From: Agroathelia rolfsii
Lineage: Eukaryota; Basidiomycota; Agaricomycetes; Amylocorticiales; Amylocorticiaceae
Direction of reading: 5' to 3'
Assembly: GCA_018343915.1 (NCBI GenBank)
Contig: JABRWF010000003.1
Span: 2,480,001 to 2,544,000 of the forward strand
DNA length: 64,000 nt
Shown: positions 1 through 11,251 of the stretch, piece by piece
Numbering within the stretch: the first letter of the stretch is position 1
How the letters are laid out: each line of letters begins with the position of its first letter
Translations under genes and position numbers: made by a program
Notes under the pieces: model-generated
What the model was told of the DNA's origin: nothing
Databases searched by the model: none
What the model saw: only the letters and a program-made list of their open reading frames with translations

Positions 1-653
1 TATCTCGGATTCAAGATTACCATGTCTTCAGTCCTCGGTATGGTCGGCGTGGCGCAAATGAGTGAGTTGCCCGCCATCATCGCGCAATCGCACTCTTACA
101 GATAACATGACCTTCAGGTGACTACAATGCATCCAAGGCTGCTCTCATCAATCTCCACGAGTCCTTGCGATATGAACTCGATAAGAGGTAAGACCAAAAT
201 CAGCGAGTCTGAGCCAGGCACCCGAACTAAATTATGTATTTAGATACGATGCCCCGGGTGTACGGACGACGCTCGTCCTGCCCGGACTAGCGCAGACGCC
301 GATGTTTTCAGGGGCATCGAATATGCCAGCCTACTCGAACACATTCCACAAGTTCTTCACGCCGCCTCTGCAGCCGATTACGGTCGTCAAATCTATCATT
401 GCCGCACTAGACGAGCAGCACTCGCGCACGATTTTCTTGCCTTTCTATGCTCACTTTGTACCCTTTGTGCCGCTTCTGCCTAGCTTTTTGAAGGATTTTA
501 CAAAATGGGTATGTGAGCTCCCCTTTTTTTTTTTAATTCGAAACTGTGCTCATGGTGTTGTCACAGATATCGGGTGCTGACCATGCCATGGAGGGATTCG
601 TCAAGGTCTCCGGCAGGAGAGAAAGTGAGGGAGTCCCGGAGAAGAAAGCTTAG
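1..653 (+). CDS. Short-chain dehydrogenase/reductase, 3' part
   Basis: C-terminal part of a classical SDR; the gene begins before the window. It should catalyse NAD(P)-dependent oxidation or reduction of an alcohol/carbonyl, perhaps a lipid or retinoid-like substrate. Seen: a serine strand (TMSSVLGMVG), an intron of about 60 bases, the catalytic Y-x-x-x-K as SDYNASK, then a second short intron and the PG segment LVLPGLAQTPMF after the active site. The tail LPFYAHFVPFVPLLPSFLKDF is hydrophobic and may contact a membrane. A third intron (about 508-566, GTATGTG..ACAG) precedes the last exon, which ends EKKA-stop at 651-653. The Rossmann glycine motif lies outside the window, so cofactor preference cannot be read. 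The family call is firm; the substrate is unknown. Confidence 0.85.
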
Positions 654-1085
654 AGACGAGGTGCTATTGTGTGGCTGTGTATAGTATTATATTTATGGCG
701 TTTTCTGTAGTCATTGTTGCCTATGTTGTGGACAACAGAGGTATTGTGTTTGAGCTTTCTTCTCCTTTTGCGTGCCGAAGTGGTGGCGATGAGCTGCCGA
801 AAGAGGCAGGGGTGGGTGGTTGTATCCACTGAAGTGTGATATATGTGATAGACAAGCCCAAGCATAATGACTGCTGGACAGTGGTTGTGATAAGTCTCAC
901 ACGACCTGTGCTCCTAACTTGATGACCCTATAAGACATGAATAAATGATAGGGAGTGAAGTGTGTATCCGCCAATCCCCTCCTCCCCAGCACACAGCAGC
1001 AGCAGTTTCCCCTGTCCCCAGCGCGTGCCCGATAGCGATCAGAAGGCGCGATATAATCGAGCGATATTGAACTAGAAGAAGCGAG
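654..1085. other. Intergenic, no gene seen
   Basis: 3' flank of the dehydrogenase and 5' flank of the next gene. Short ORFs here have no recognisable content. A CAGCAGCAG stretch near 985-1000 is the only simple-sequence feature. Confidence 0.5.
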
Positions 1086-3269
1086 ATGGATCAGAGGGCG
1101 TATTATCATAGCAGCTATCATAGCCCTGAGCGAGCCGAACGTGAGACTGTCGGAATGTTGCTCCTACTCACCAGCTTGCTTGAGCTGCTGTCCGCCCTTC
1201 TCTTTTCCTGGTTCCTCCTTGTCCTCTCCCGTGCTTGTATGCCCTGCGATACTATCCAACACCAGTTGCGTCACCCAGAATGTGTTCTGGACGCATATGC
1301 TCACCCCGAGTCACTCGACGACGGCTGTGTGCTATCCAAGTCATTGCCACCCTCATCTTCTCTCCGCCACCCACCTGTGATTCCGACCCCGCGCTGCCAT
1401 CTCGGCGCGTGCACTCTGTCTCCAGCTGTTGCAGCCCCGGACACATCTCCAGTTCTTCACTCTTCCCCCTCGCAATCATCACCACAGTGCAAAACACGAG
1501 GTCGACGGCATGCTGACCTCAAGGCTCTCTCTGTGCCATCCACAGCTGGCACTGGGAACTCGAGCGACCCGAGTCTTGTTCTTCACCAACCATCACCTCG
1601 CTATCTCTCTTGCCATGGAGCCATCATGGTACCTGCCTCATTATTTACATAACTTTTTTTTTCCTTCTCTTACTCATCATCTTGTAGAACGTGCCCACAC
1701 ACGATTCCCAGCCCGACGACACACCCGACAACCATTTCTATCGCAATAACGTGGGTGTTTTGCCGGATTCCGCATGAAACAACTCATATTCATCATGATA
1801 TATATCATTATTATTGTTTCAGGACCTCATCTGCTCTCTCCGCAAGGAATGGCAGAGCATCGTCATCGACTTTGTCCATCCTAGCGTGCCAACGATAGTT
1901 ATCACGCCCCCAGCGCTGTCATGGTATGAGCTCATCACGCCGCACGAGAATATCCCTCCTCTACAGTCAGTCGATCACCTATCCGTTGACTTGCCGATGT
2001 GTGCCCCGCTCTATTGGCGGCCGGAACGCCCATATGACGATTGGCGGCCCACTCACGTGTTGAGCGCGCCTCCGTTATGCGTATTCAGTCCAGCTCGCTT
2101 CACCCAATTTGTGAGTTATTACATCGATTTATTGCGCCTCGTGTTTTTGTTGACGTGTGTGTGCGTCATAGGTCGAGCGATCGTCCGAAGAACGACTACA
2201 TTCATGGAATGTTCTGCCTCTAGTGCGTCGATACCACCTGAAGGCTGCTGTGCGTATTTTTTGGATAGGTGTTGCAATTTTCTGATGATACTAACTCTAT
2301 CGCACAACGACAGGCATTTGAAGCCAGTCTGCGCGCCAGTCAACTAAGGGCCCGCTACGACTCGCCCGACTTTACCTGGGCGGCCGAAAAGCCCTTCTCT
2401 TGGACTGATCCAGCCGAGGTATGTCTATTCCTTTTTCCTTCCATCCTTTCCTTTCTGGAAAATCCGCGGGATTGCTGATTCTGGGCGCATATATGCAGCC
2501 TATTCTTCAAGTTTACTCGCGATTCCTAGGCACGACTATCCTAGACTCACAGCATCCCTGTACCGTACCACACATCGTCATCAGCGATTGTCCACCGCAG
2601 AGTCTATGGATAGGGTATTTGAACGGCACGTCCCCAGAACAAGACTATCGATGCCTGTCCCCCTTCTATGGTGCATGGGGCGCTCCCAGAGCTATCACCA
2701 CCAGCGACGACGCGAACGCAGACAGCCAATCATACACGGCATCATCGTACGACGTGTTATCCGATGATGATGCTGATGATAGCAACGAGTCAAGGAGCGG
2801 TGATATCATGGACGGCTACTTTGAGTACTACTCCGAACAGCCGGACGTCCCAACACTGCACGACGAACTGTCGGCCCTGCATATGGGTGGAGGTGAAACG
2901 ATGAGTCTGGTTGTCTCGGACTCGGATTTGGATCTCATCCCTACGCCGTCTTGGGAAGAGCCCGATCATGGGCCCTGGGGAATCGATGATGAGCCCTACT
3001 TCCGTCCCGATACACCAGCACCCGCGACGCCGCCAGACGAGGGGAGTGGAATGCTCTTGCTTGATGCCTCGGCTTCCGTGCATTGTTCTCGGCATATTGA
3101 TGACGCAGATGAAGCGCGAGGGCACGAAGAGGGAAAAGAATATTCATTGGATACCAGTGCGGATCCAGCTCACATGTCTCCCGCATCGTCAGCACTATCA
3201 TCGAAGAAATCGAATCCTTTTTATTTAGACGAGGACGAGGACGAGCTACCGTCGCTGGATGACTGGTAA
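1086..3269 (+). CDS. Hypothetical protein with acidic, Ser-rich C-terminus
   Basis: Not recognised. The 3' half is well supported by in-phase introns: 1629-1687, 1751-1822, one after FTQF (about 2110-2172), one after KAA (about 2250-2314) and one after DPAE (about 2420-2497). The exon series reads NVPTHDSQPDD, DLICSLRKEWQ, then a globular-looking stretch with SWYELITPHE and WRPERPYDDW, then HSWNVLPLVRRYHLKAAAFE. The last 230 residues are rich in D, E and S, with runs such as DEDEDELPSLDDW at the end, so probably disordered. The 5' end is uncertain: I give the first ATG of the open frame that enters the 1628 splice site in phase, but its hydrophobic N-terminal stretch (LLLLTSLLELL) may be an artefact and another first exon is possible. 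A nuclear or adaptor role is only a guess. Confidence 0.55.
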
Positions 3270-3768
3270 CCTTCGCAGGCACAGCCTCATCCTGCCGCTG
3301 GCGATCCTGTTTCGTTGTAAATTTCTTTCAACAGCTCTTATCCATTTCACCTCTCTGCCATCTTCGAATTTCTTCACTTTGCCTGTTACAATTCCTCTTG
3401 CCCGATCTATCTTGAGATTTCCCAACGCCCTTAACATGGACTCCTTCACGGATGCGCACGATCCACCTCGCCTCCAAGTTGTGCTCAGCCACTTAAATTA
3501 TTATTTGTGCATACCTCCTCTCCTTCCCCTTATTTTTTTTCAACACATGTTTATTGATCACCATGAACTTTCTTCATCATTTTTACTGTATTATTATAAT
3601 TCTGCGTGGTCCCCTTTCCTTTCCTTTCCTTTCACTGTTCATCCTGCATTGATACGGATGGACACGAACACGCATGACAGAGACCCCTTTTCTGTTCCAT
3701 CGCACTCTCCACTCTTCATATCGCACAGCACATATCACACACTTTTGTCCATCTTTTGCTATTATCGC

Positions 3769-3771
<3 letters not shown>

Positions 3772-3801
<30 letters not shown>
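3772..3801. repeat. (TC)n microsatellite
   Basis: About 29 bases of uninterrupted TC/CT dinucleotides in the 3' flank of the upstream gene. Read directly from the sequence. Confidence 0.95.
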
Positions 3802-3804
<3 letters not shown>

Positions 3805-4373
3805 CTCAAGTTTGTATTATTATCACCATCGTCACCATCACCATCATTCATATATCCCCGTCTTCATCTCAGCACTAGCACTGCACAGGACGATACACAC
3901 TGCTCCATCCATCCATCCATTTCTGCACGCACAATCGATTCATCCAGCCATCTATCGCATGTACACAACAATCATTTTCTTTCTCACTGCATCCAGCGAT
4001 ACCTAAGAAACATTCTTTTGTCCATTTCACTGGCATCATCGATTTTTCTTCTTCCTTCCTTTTTTTTTCATGGATACGGATAGTTTTAGTTGCTAGCATT
4101 GCTCCCTTCCTCCCCCCTTTCTTTTTTTTCTTCTTTTTTTTTCTCTCTTGAAATTCATCTTTCCTTATATTTATTTTCCCTTTGTTGAAGCTCGAGTACT
4201 TGAGCAGCAATGAACGGGATTCAATTGCGACCCTGATCATCTATTTGTTATAGCTACATGTACCATGATGATCCTATTTGGTAAATGATGATGCATGATG
4301 CAATATAAACTTATGTCACGAATGGGAGCGTGTACTAGTATATCCAAAAACGGATACAGCATTGGCCATTGGC

Positions 4374-4397
4374 GTTGACGTTGACGTTGACGTTGAC
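4374..4397. repeat. Four tandem copies of GTTGAC
   Basis: Hexanucleotide repeat read directly. In the reverse frame it gives an Asn-Val run, which creates a spurious open frame. Confidence 0.95.
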
Positions 4398-4842
4398 ATT
4401 GTGGCATCGACGTTGCCTGATATGAGTGAAGCTACTGTAACTCAGGCCGGGTATGCCAGTGCTCAGGCAAGCCACGGAAATGGTGGCTCGGTTACTTAGC
4501 TGGGCTCGACGATGTGTGATGCATGATGAAGGATTGTTCTGATGATTGCAATACTTGAATAGCTTGAATGATGGAGACCCAAGGGGCCTAGAGACTGTCC
4601 ATGAAAAAATACGAGCGTCGAAGTCGGCAATCAAGTGGATATATGCAGAAGAGCACTGCTATGGTTTTGTAAGTGTCATGGGAATGCGGAGATATCAACA
4701 TATCAATGCTCGAGGTGAGGAATATTACAGTATTTTCCAATGATACTTTCCCGAGATGAAAAAAGGATAATTTACATGATATATGATTAGTATCAGAACA
4801 TGAGAGTAGGTAGACATACAGCAATCACAGTACCACAACATA

Positions 4843-4847
4843 ACACA

Positions 4848-4880
<33 letters not shown>
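4843..4880. repeat. (AC)n microsatellite beside the gamma-tubulin stop codon
   Basis: Imperfect AC repeat (one interruption, ACAT) that ends five bases from the gamma-tubulin stop codon complement at 4886-4888. It therefore lies at the very start of that gene's 3' UTR as a (GT)n tract on the sense strand. Confidence 0.95.
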
Positions 4881-4885
4881 GCCAA

Positions 4886-6889
4886 TCAAAGCGCCTGTTC
4901 GCCATCCGGGGCACCCTGCAAACCGAGCGTGAGATATGAACACTTGGATTGGGTCATAGAAAATACGTACATAACTAATGTAGTCGGGGCTTTCACAGGC
5001 TTTGTATTCTTTGAGTAACTCGTCTGCCGTTGCCCTAAATGTCCAACAGTAAGTAATATTACTTCATCCTTTCTGAACTTGAACCAGGGGACAGCTTACC
5101 GTGCATCGTCAAACTCTTCCAGACCGTTCTCAAACATCTTCTCTTTTTTGTACTGCTCCATGAATGCATTACGCTTGCGTAGTCGATCAAATTGATCCAA
5201 CATGCGTTTGAAGAGCTATTAGCAGTAGGATTCGATCATACAAGTTCAGTTCACAAGAAGCTCTTGGGGTATTTCTGAGAGCCGACACATACCGAAGCGA
5301 TGCTAGTATGATTTGCAAGCATCAAGCCGCTCACACGATGGTTCGTCGTGACGTAGGGTGATTTTCTTGTTAGCGCCACCTGAATCGACGCTGGGCCCCA
5401 TGGAATGAAGTTTGCTAGTTGACGCTCGCGGATGCGAAGCAATGATTGATGTACCTGGGAGTAAACAAGACGTGGGTATGTCAGTCAGACATTGACGTTG
5501 CTGTATGTGTTTTTTTCGTTGTTCCGACATACGTCTGTTGGATCCACATCTCCTTGAATAATGTTGAGGATCGAAATGTAGCACGCCGTTTTGCTCGGAA
5601 CGGTGGACACCATCCGGTTCTTGGGCTGTAGTAATCTGCGCATAACATCGAGGACCGTTGTTCGTCGAATTGGTTTAGCCTATGCATATTATTTCTGGGT
5701 TAGTTCTGGTTCCAAAAGGAAGAAAAATGTATAGGTATTACCTTGTCGATTTGATCGCTTGTGAATGGGGTGTAGGACGTCATGAGGAAGTGGCAACGTG
5801 GTGTGGGTATGAGTGATGCCACAATCCCCACAAGGTCATTGTTCATGTAACCTGGGTATCGCAGTGTCTGTGTACTAGCTGCCATAACGGTAGAGACCTT
5901 GCAAGAGGATATAGCAGAATTGATCAAAACCAAATAAGTAAAGACTGAGACAAGCAAGGCGCACTAGTTGATTTGTTTGATCAAACGATGGCGTCTGTAG
6001 ATGCAGTCGATCCGTTGAGATCCTCGCTAAAGCACCATTATCAAGGACAACGACAGAATCAGCGTGGTTGGCCAGACGTTTGAGAGTGAGCATCGAGTTA
6101 TATGGCTGCACGACAACATCGCCCTCCTGAGCATTTGGAAACACAGAGTAGGTTTGTATCAGCTTCTTGGGAAACCGATCGTTGAGTCGTTCGAGCAGAA
6201 ATGATCCAAGACCAGAGCCTGTCCCACCCGCGATGGAGTGAAGCAACATGAAGCCCTGTGAAATTGTTCAGTCTTATGGCCATGACCAGTGATGGTGTGT
6301 GGGCGCACCTCAAGCGAGTCACTGCCCTCTGCTTCACGGTCAATCATCTCCATAACTTCTTCGTAGATTCTTTCTCCAGCCGAATGTCCCTGTGCCCAGT
6401 TGTTACCAGCACCACCACCATCTTTGCTAACAAAGATGTTTTCCGGATTATATAGGTTCGCGAATGGTGATGTAAGAATGTTGTTGATCACCTGCCAATG
6501 TAACGAAATTGAGTTGAACAAAAATCCATGTGCAGGGGCTTCACGGAACTCACTCGTGGCTCCAAGTCCACCAAGATCGCCCGGGGTATATAGTGTTCAT
6601 CATCGGCTTGATAAAAGAATACATCCTTTCTGTCCCCTCCTTCAGTAGCCCATTCTTCAAGTATACCATCTTTGCTGATGCCATGCTCTGCGCATAGTCG
6701 TTGCCAAAATACGGAGCCCACTTTCGGTTGACGAATCAATAGATGAATGAGATACGAAAACCAAGTAAAAAAAAAAAAGGCCCAAAACAGTCTCAGAGGT
6801 CACAGTTTAAGGTATAGGACAGCATCGGATTGTTGCGCACTTTGGTTGCCGCATTGGCCTAGCTGGACGGTGACGATCTCGCGAGGCAT
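4886..6889 (-). CDS. Gamma-tubulin
   Basis: GTPase of the gamma-tubulin complex that nucleates microtubules at the spindle pole body. Ten exons join in phase to 454 residues, the usual family length: 6841-6889, 6554-6720, 6309-6491, 5965-6255, 5742-5897, 5533-5679, 5293-5454, 5100-5215, 4971-5034, 4886-4915. The start [16 protein letters not shown] is the conserved tubulin N-terminus. The first intron splits the codon after NQ and gives M at the position that is I in many gamma-tubulins. The gamma-specific stretch [12 protein letters not shown], the GTP-phosphate loop [10 protein letters not shown] and [13 protein letters not shown] are all present. The C-terminus lacks the acidic EEY/EEGEF tail of alpha/beta-tubulin, as expected. 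The last two exons are only 64 and 30 bases. Identity is secure; the yeast name is TUB4. Confidence 0.97.
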
Positions 6890-8442
6890 TTTGGTAATGT
6901 GAGAGTGCAGATACAAGCCGTGTCTGAGTCTTCGATGTCCGACTTGAGCGGCGGCGCGTCGCGTCGCGATAAACGCGGTCTCCTAGAATTCTACTTCTAT
7001 ACAGGATTTTACTAGAAACGCTGGTTCAAATCATTGCTCGGATTACAAAGACTTGATCAGTATTTGATCCTTCCTCCACTTTCGTCGCTTTAATACAAAG
7101 CATGTATCTTCTTTATGTTCTTATATTCTCCGTATTTTTCTCGTTACAATAATCTTCAGATAATCGCCATGTGATGAAATAGAAATGTATTTCATGTCTG
7201 TTTTTATCGCCTCGGTTATACCCCGTATTTTATATCTGGAACTTGGCTGCTCCAATTTAGCATTCCACTGATGATGAGCTCATCAATTCAGCTTTTGTTT
7301 AAAGAAGGAACCATGCCAACATGGGTTTATCAATTGCCCCCAGGCAATGAAAGAAGCTTTTTTAAGCTTGCTATGGACTTAGGATATTATAATGTAATAT
7401 AAGAATATGCAAGACAAATCATTAGTCAAGGATTCATGAACGGTTATAACACATCATGGCTCTTGCCCAGAAATAAATACCCAACATGAATGTTCCACTC
7501 AGATCATCCCCGTCTCCAGTACTTGAAAGATGCGATCAACTCCGAGGATTACCACAGATTAAAATAAATGAAAATCAATGTGCATCACACAGCATGATTT
7601 GTCAATCATAGGTAGACGCAAGTCATGAAGTGAGACGGTGGATACACATTGGATCGTGAGTGAGCAACATGGCTGATAGACAAAGGCCAGCCGTGATCGC
7701 GGAGTACCGTAGATGATCGCCACCGTAGGCCGGGCACCAAAGATACATTTTCCAAATATGTTTTTGGGCGAGGTAACAACGGGCAAAAGATGTCTTTGCG
7801 ACCGGCACTGAATGATGTGTTTTGATGGATGCTTGATATAACTGCTCGGCGATGAACAATAGACCAATATGGAATGAGCCGCAATAAAATATCCAAGAGA
7901 AGTCCTTTTGTTGCTGGCGGAAGTGAATGCGAGGGATAAAAGTACAATACAAGGTGGCTGGCGTTTTTTTACTAATAAAAGCGAGAAAGAGGATGATGAG
8001 AAGAGGATAGAAAAAGTCCAGGTGCGAAGGACCGCAACCGGAAGTGGCATGACAACTCGGAAGTGAGTGGCTGCGTCCTGATCTCATCACAACCAGAGCT
8101 CCTCCAGGTAAGCCAAAGGACTTCAATTAGCCTTGTTCTCTTCCTCTTCCTCTTTCCCCTTCGTCTTCGTGCTCACTTTTCTCTTTCTGGCCTCAGTGCC
8201 CTTTGCAGGACCAGCCAGACGTTGACCGTCGATCCCTTCTTTTTTCTTGCTTTTTATTTTCACCTTTCTCGACCCAGCTGTGCTCCTGCTTGCTCTCAGG
8301 AAGAGCATTGATTTAACGTTTTCAATCCCTTCATATCTCTCTGACTCCTGTGAGCAACGGTACATTACTGGACATACTCCAGTTTTCCTGAAAAGAGGAT
8401 CTACTCTAGTTTTCGTTCCAAAACAAACCGACTATCATCACA
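6890..8442. other. Divergent intergenic region
   Basis: Holds the promoters of gamma-tubulin (minus) and the tetraspanin gene (plus). Three overlapping reverse-strand frames at 7559-8126 (113-167 codons) show no family signature, use conflicting frames and end in the tetraspanin promoter; I do not call a gene. No tRNA is convincing. Confidence 0.5.
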
Positions 8443-9362
8443 ATGCCGTCCAAGAAGCTCCTTGGTGCCTACGCATTCTTCGATCTCTGCCTGCTTACGG
8501 CTGGCGTCATTGCTCTCGTTTTTTCTATCGTATGGCGTAAGCCTGATCCAGTGCTTAACATGGTATTCAGCCCGGCTGATTTAACTGGTGCGCCATCATA
8601 CAACCTTGGCCCATTGCTAGTTGTTGATCCAATTTACTCTTCTCAATAAAGCCGGCACCGTACTTGGCGTATCACTGCTCTTCACATTTGCCTTCGCCAT
8701 CGGTGCTATTGTTCAGGCAAACCATGTCACGATCGGCCTTGTCATACTCAACTGGCTGTTGCTCGCGGACGGAATCATCACCCTTGTTATTGGCACTTTC
8801 GTTTGGTACTATACCTTGCGGGAGCGTGATAACTTTCACACCGCATTTGCCGAACAGTCGCAGGCAAATCAGATTGCTATTCAGGACTATGTAAGCAGAG
8901 GCTTTTAATATACTCTTCCCCCAAGTTTTGGCTAATTCTTTCCTGTCCAAAGTTCCAATGCTGCGGTTATTTCTCCCCGAATGACACCGTCGCTATTGGA
9001 GGAAGCTTCTGCTCGTCGGCTGCGATTGCCCTGCAACACAACACGACATGTGTTGGGCCCATCACGGACTTTGCTGACATGAGTCTCAATAACGTCTTCA
9101 CGTATGTACCTTTTTCTTTTGTTTTAATTAATTGTCCATCCTTATTATTATTATTATTATTTTCTTGTTAAAAGTTCCGTATACGGCTTCATGGCTACAA
9201 TCATTGGTGCCTTCCTGGCTTCGATGTGTGTCATCAAAGTGGTACGTCCAAGCTCCTTTGTTCCTCTTCTTGACCATTAGCTTATTCCCTCAACAACAGA
9301 GACAAACTGAAGAGCGGTTCAAGAAGATCGATGCTAAACGCGGCGGTCGTGGCTTTGTCTAA
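8443..9362 (+). CDS. Tetraspanin-family membrane protein
   Basis: Four-helix membrane protein; tetraspanins organise membrane microdomains in hyphae. Five exons (8443-8587, 8652-8890, 8953-9101, 9175-9241, 9300-9362) join in phase to 220 residues. Predicted helices: about 5-30 (LLGAYAFFDLC..IVW), 52-75 (TVLGVSLLFTFAFAIGAIVQA), 82-107 (GLVILNWLLLADGIITLVIG) and 180-200 (VYGFMATIIGAFLASMCVIK). The large loop between helices 3 and 4 has the family's CCG motif (FQCCGYFSPND), plus FCSS and TTCVG cysteines, giving the four cysteines for two disulfides. Asn-Asp-Thr and Asn-Thr-Thr are likely glycosylation sites. A Lys/Arg-rich cytosolic tail ends RGGRGFV. It resembles basidiomycete Tsp2/Tsp3-type proteins; which subtype cannot be decided here. 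Confidence 0.88.
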
Positions 9363-9964
9363 ATCCAAACGACCGACTAGCCAACCCTCATTACTTTCTT
9401 ATTTCTTATTTTTTTTTTTCCTATACACATATACTGTCGTCGTTTTCCTAGATGGATCGGGACTATATATCCGTAAGCTACTTTGTACATGTACTATCAT
9501 TTCCTGATTGTCTCGTGCTTGCTTGCCTGCCGCCTCAACATCGTCTTCTTTTATTTTCTGCTCTTCAAATGCAACATTTGTCTCATTTTTTTTTTCTTGC
9601 TCACTTGCTCAGCTATGTGTGCCGTTGGACGTACTATATACCGAGTACGATACGAGTCGCTGTATTGTACTCTGTTCCTTGGAACGAAAGAATACATGGA
9701 CTCATTAGAGAAAAGAAAGTTGATCGTGGGGTGTGGAGCTTGATCGTACCATAGGCTCCAGAGATTGACGTACATGTACTCAAGTACCAGCATTGCATAG
9801 GTGCTTAAGGGCATATTCCAATGTGCATTCATCATGCTCTTTCATCATCACTCCCTATGCAGGTACATCTCTGTGCGACCCATTAATTTTGTTAGCTGTG
9901 CTAACGGGGTCCTCGTTTATGAAAGGCGGGTATGTTTTGCCTGTGCTCGCTGACCCAGTTAAAG
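9363..9964. other. 3' flank of tetraspanin, no gene seen
   Basis: T-rich 3' UTR and spacer. The short open frames overlap in several frames and carry no motif. Confidence 0.5.
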
Positions 9965-10147
9965 TCAACAAAAAAAGCGTGGGTGTGGCCACTGTCGATT
10001 ATGGTGTTCACTAAACTCCGAGATTGCAAGGTTATGCAGATATTCAGGTTTGTTGGTGTCGTTTGCCCAGGCCAGGACGATAGCTTGACGTTCGAAGAGA
10101 ATCATCCGGTTGAGATCGTCGATATTTCCAGATTCTTGGCACTTATC
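9965..10147 (-). pseudogene. Relic of a TPR-repeat (TPR/CHAT-type) gene
   Basis: On the minus strand an open segment of about 60 codons starts after an acceptor-like TTTTAG and reads DLNRMILFERQAIVLAW.. then NDTNKPEYLHNLAISEF and ends at TGA. The pattern 'DL..AI..ER/QRQAV..T...NKP..LNNLAI' is the signature of the tandem TPR units of Agaricomycete TPR/CHAT proteins, normally many hundreds of residues long. Only one and a half repeats remain, with no start codon and no CHAT protease domain nearby, so it looks like a decayed copy. I cannot exclude a short spliced gene that uses upstream exons between 10180 and 10450. Confidence 0.4.
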
Positions 10148-11251
10148 CTAAAACAGAGCGGCGTATTCTAGGACATCTACGACTTACAGTTGCTCTGGTT
10201 CAATTTATCAGTGAGCATCCTGATCAAATGCAAGTTTTGAATTATCGGCCTACCTCCGTCGAATGAAATACCTGGCCGCTGTCGTCGCTCACTTTGGGCC
10301 CATGATAAGTAAATATAGTCATCTGCGATCATTCGTTGATTGAAGCAAAGGACATCACGCGTTCTGAGATACGAAACGAGAAAAAAAAAAAAGCCCACCG
10401 CTTCAAACTTAAATGGGAGGCATCTGGAGATGAAAGGCTTCATAGAGCTGATCGTCTATGTGTGGCCTACTTGCTGCCGCATGCCACCCTTAAATGGTGG
10501 AACTATGAGAAAAAACACTGCTTGGGCGTCTTCCTGATCAGAATTTTGTGCCTGCATGCCCTACTGATCGATTACACGGATACCACAGAGCATCACAAGT
10601 ATTAACGCGGAATCTTGTTCAATTCAAGCTCTGCGACATGCTTTGGTAATGTTACTGGGGATCGAGTCTTCCTGGGATCCGACATAGCCAGCAATTATCT
10701 CGTATTCGTCTCTAGACGATGCTTGGTACAGGACATGTTGAATAGAAAGCCGTATCGCTATTCCAGTTTTCGACTACCTCGTTGTACTGCGTAATCATTT
10801 GCAATCCTATTTGGTACAAGTACATGAACAGCAAGGTAACTTGAATGAACGACAGCAGCGCTGAATGTAGGACAAGAACCCGTGAGGAGCAGCGCCAATG
10901 CCATGTCCATGAGATTACCGCGATTAGCAACTCTGAATTTGTTGCCCCAGTGAGATCTCATAGTCCTTGAGCAATGACATCTGTTAACGAGTGCATATCT
11001 CATCTAGAGACCGAGATGATGTTTGTTGATGAAACGGAGGGCCAAAGGGGGGCCGCGTGAGAAATCTGTTTCCGTCAGCAACAAAAATAAAATATATGCA
11101 ACCGTCTTTACGCAGACTGAGGTTGCCCTCTGTTGCACCCCCGCTGCTTGCTCGTCGCCCAGTCATCTCCCCTCTATCAAATATTCGTTTCTTGCACTCG
11201 GTAACCACCATAGGCGACGCAGCTCCGACGCTAAACAAGACTCAAGCCGAG
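10148..11251. other. Degenerate spacer, no intact gene
   Basis: Several minus-strand fragments with protein-like composition occur (for example around 10620-10740, with DEYEIIAGYVGSQED), but I could not join them into one frame with canonical introns. This may be the rest of a decayed gene. The final 250 bases hold the promoter and 5' UTR of the deubiquitinase gene. Confidence 0.4.

Larger units (their letters stand above)
3270..4885. other. Intergenic between convergent genes; simple repeats
   Basis: 3' flanks of the acidic protein gene (plus) and gamma-tubulin (minus). The sequence is pyrimidine-rich to about 4190 and holds three short tandem repeats listed separately. A 274-codon open frame at 3259-4083 is made of CT-rich sequence and is not credible as a protein. 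Confidence 0.6.

Noticed and set aside
3259..4083. A 274-codon plus-strand open frame after the acidic protein gene
   Set aside because: Made of CT-rich 3' UTR sequence with a dinucleotide repeat; no protein-like domains and it overlaps another long frame of the same low complexity.
7020..7035. GGTTCAAATC resembling a tRNA B box
   Set aside because: Last base of the box is wrong, no A box at the right distance and no cloverleaf could be folded by eye.
7559..8126. Three overlapping minus-strand open frames of 113-167 codons
   Set aside because: Frames conflict, none shows a family motif, and the stretch is the upstream region of the tetraspanin gene.
10712..11003. Minus-strand frames with hydrophobic sequence (LLFMYLYQIGL)
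   Set aside because: Could not be joined to neighbours by canonical introns; the two frames overlap each other. Possibly part of a decayed gene.
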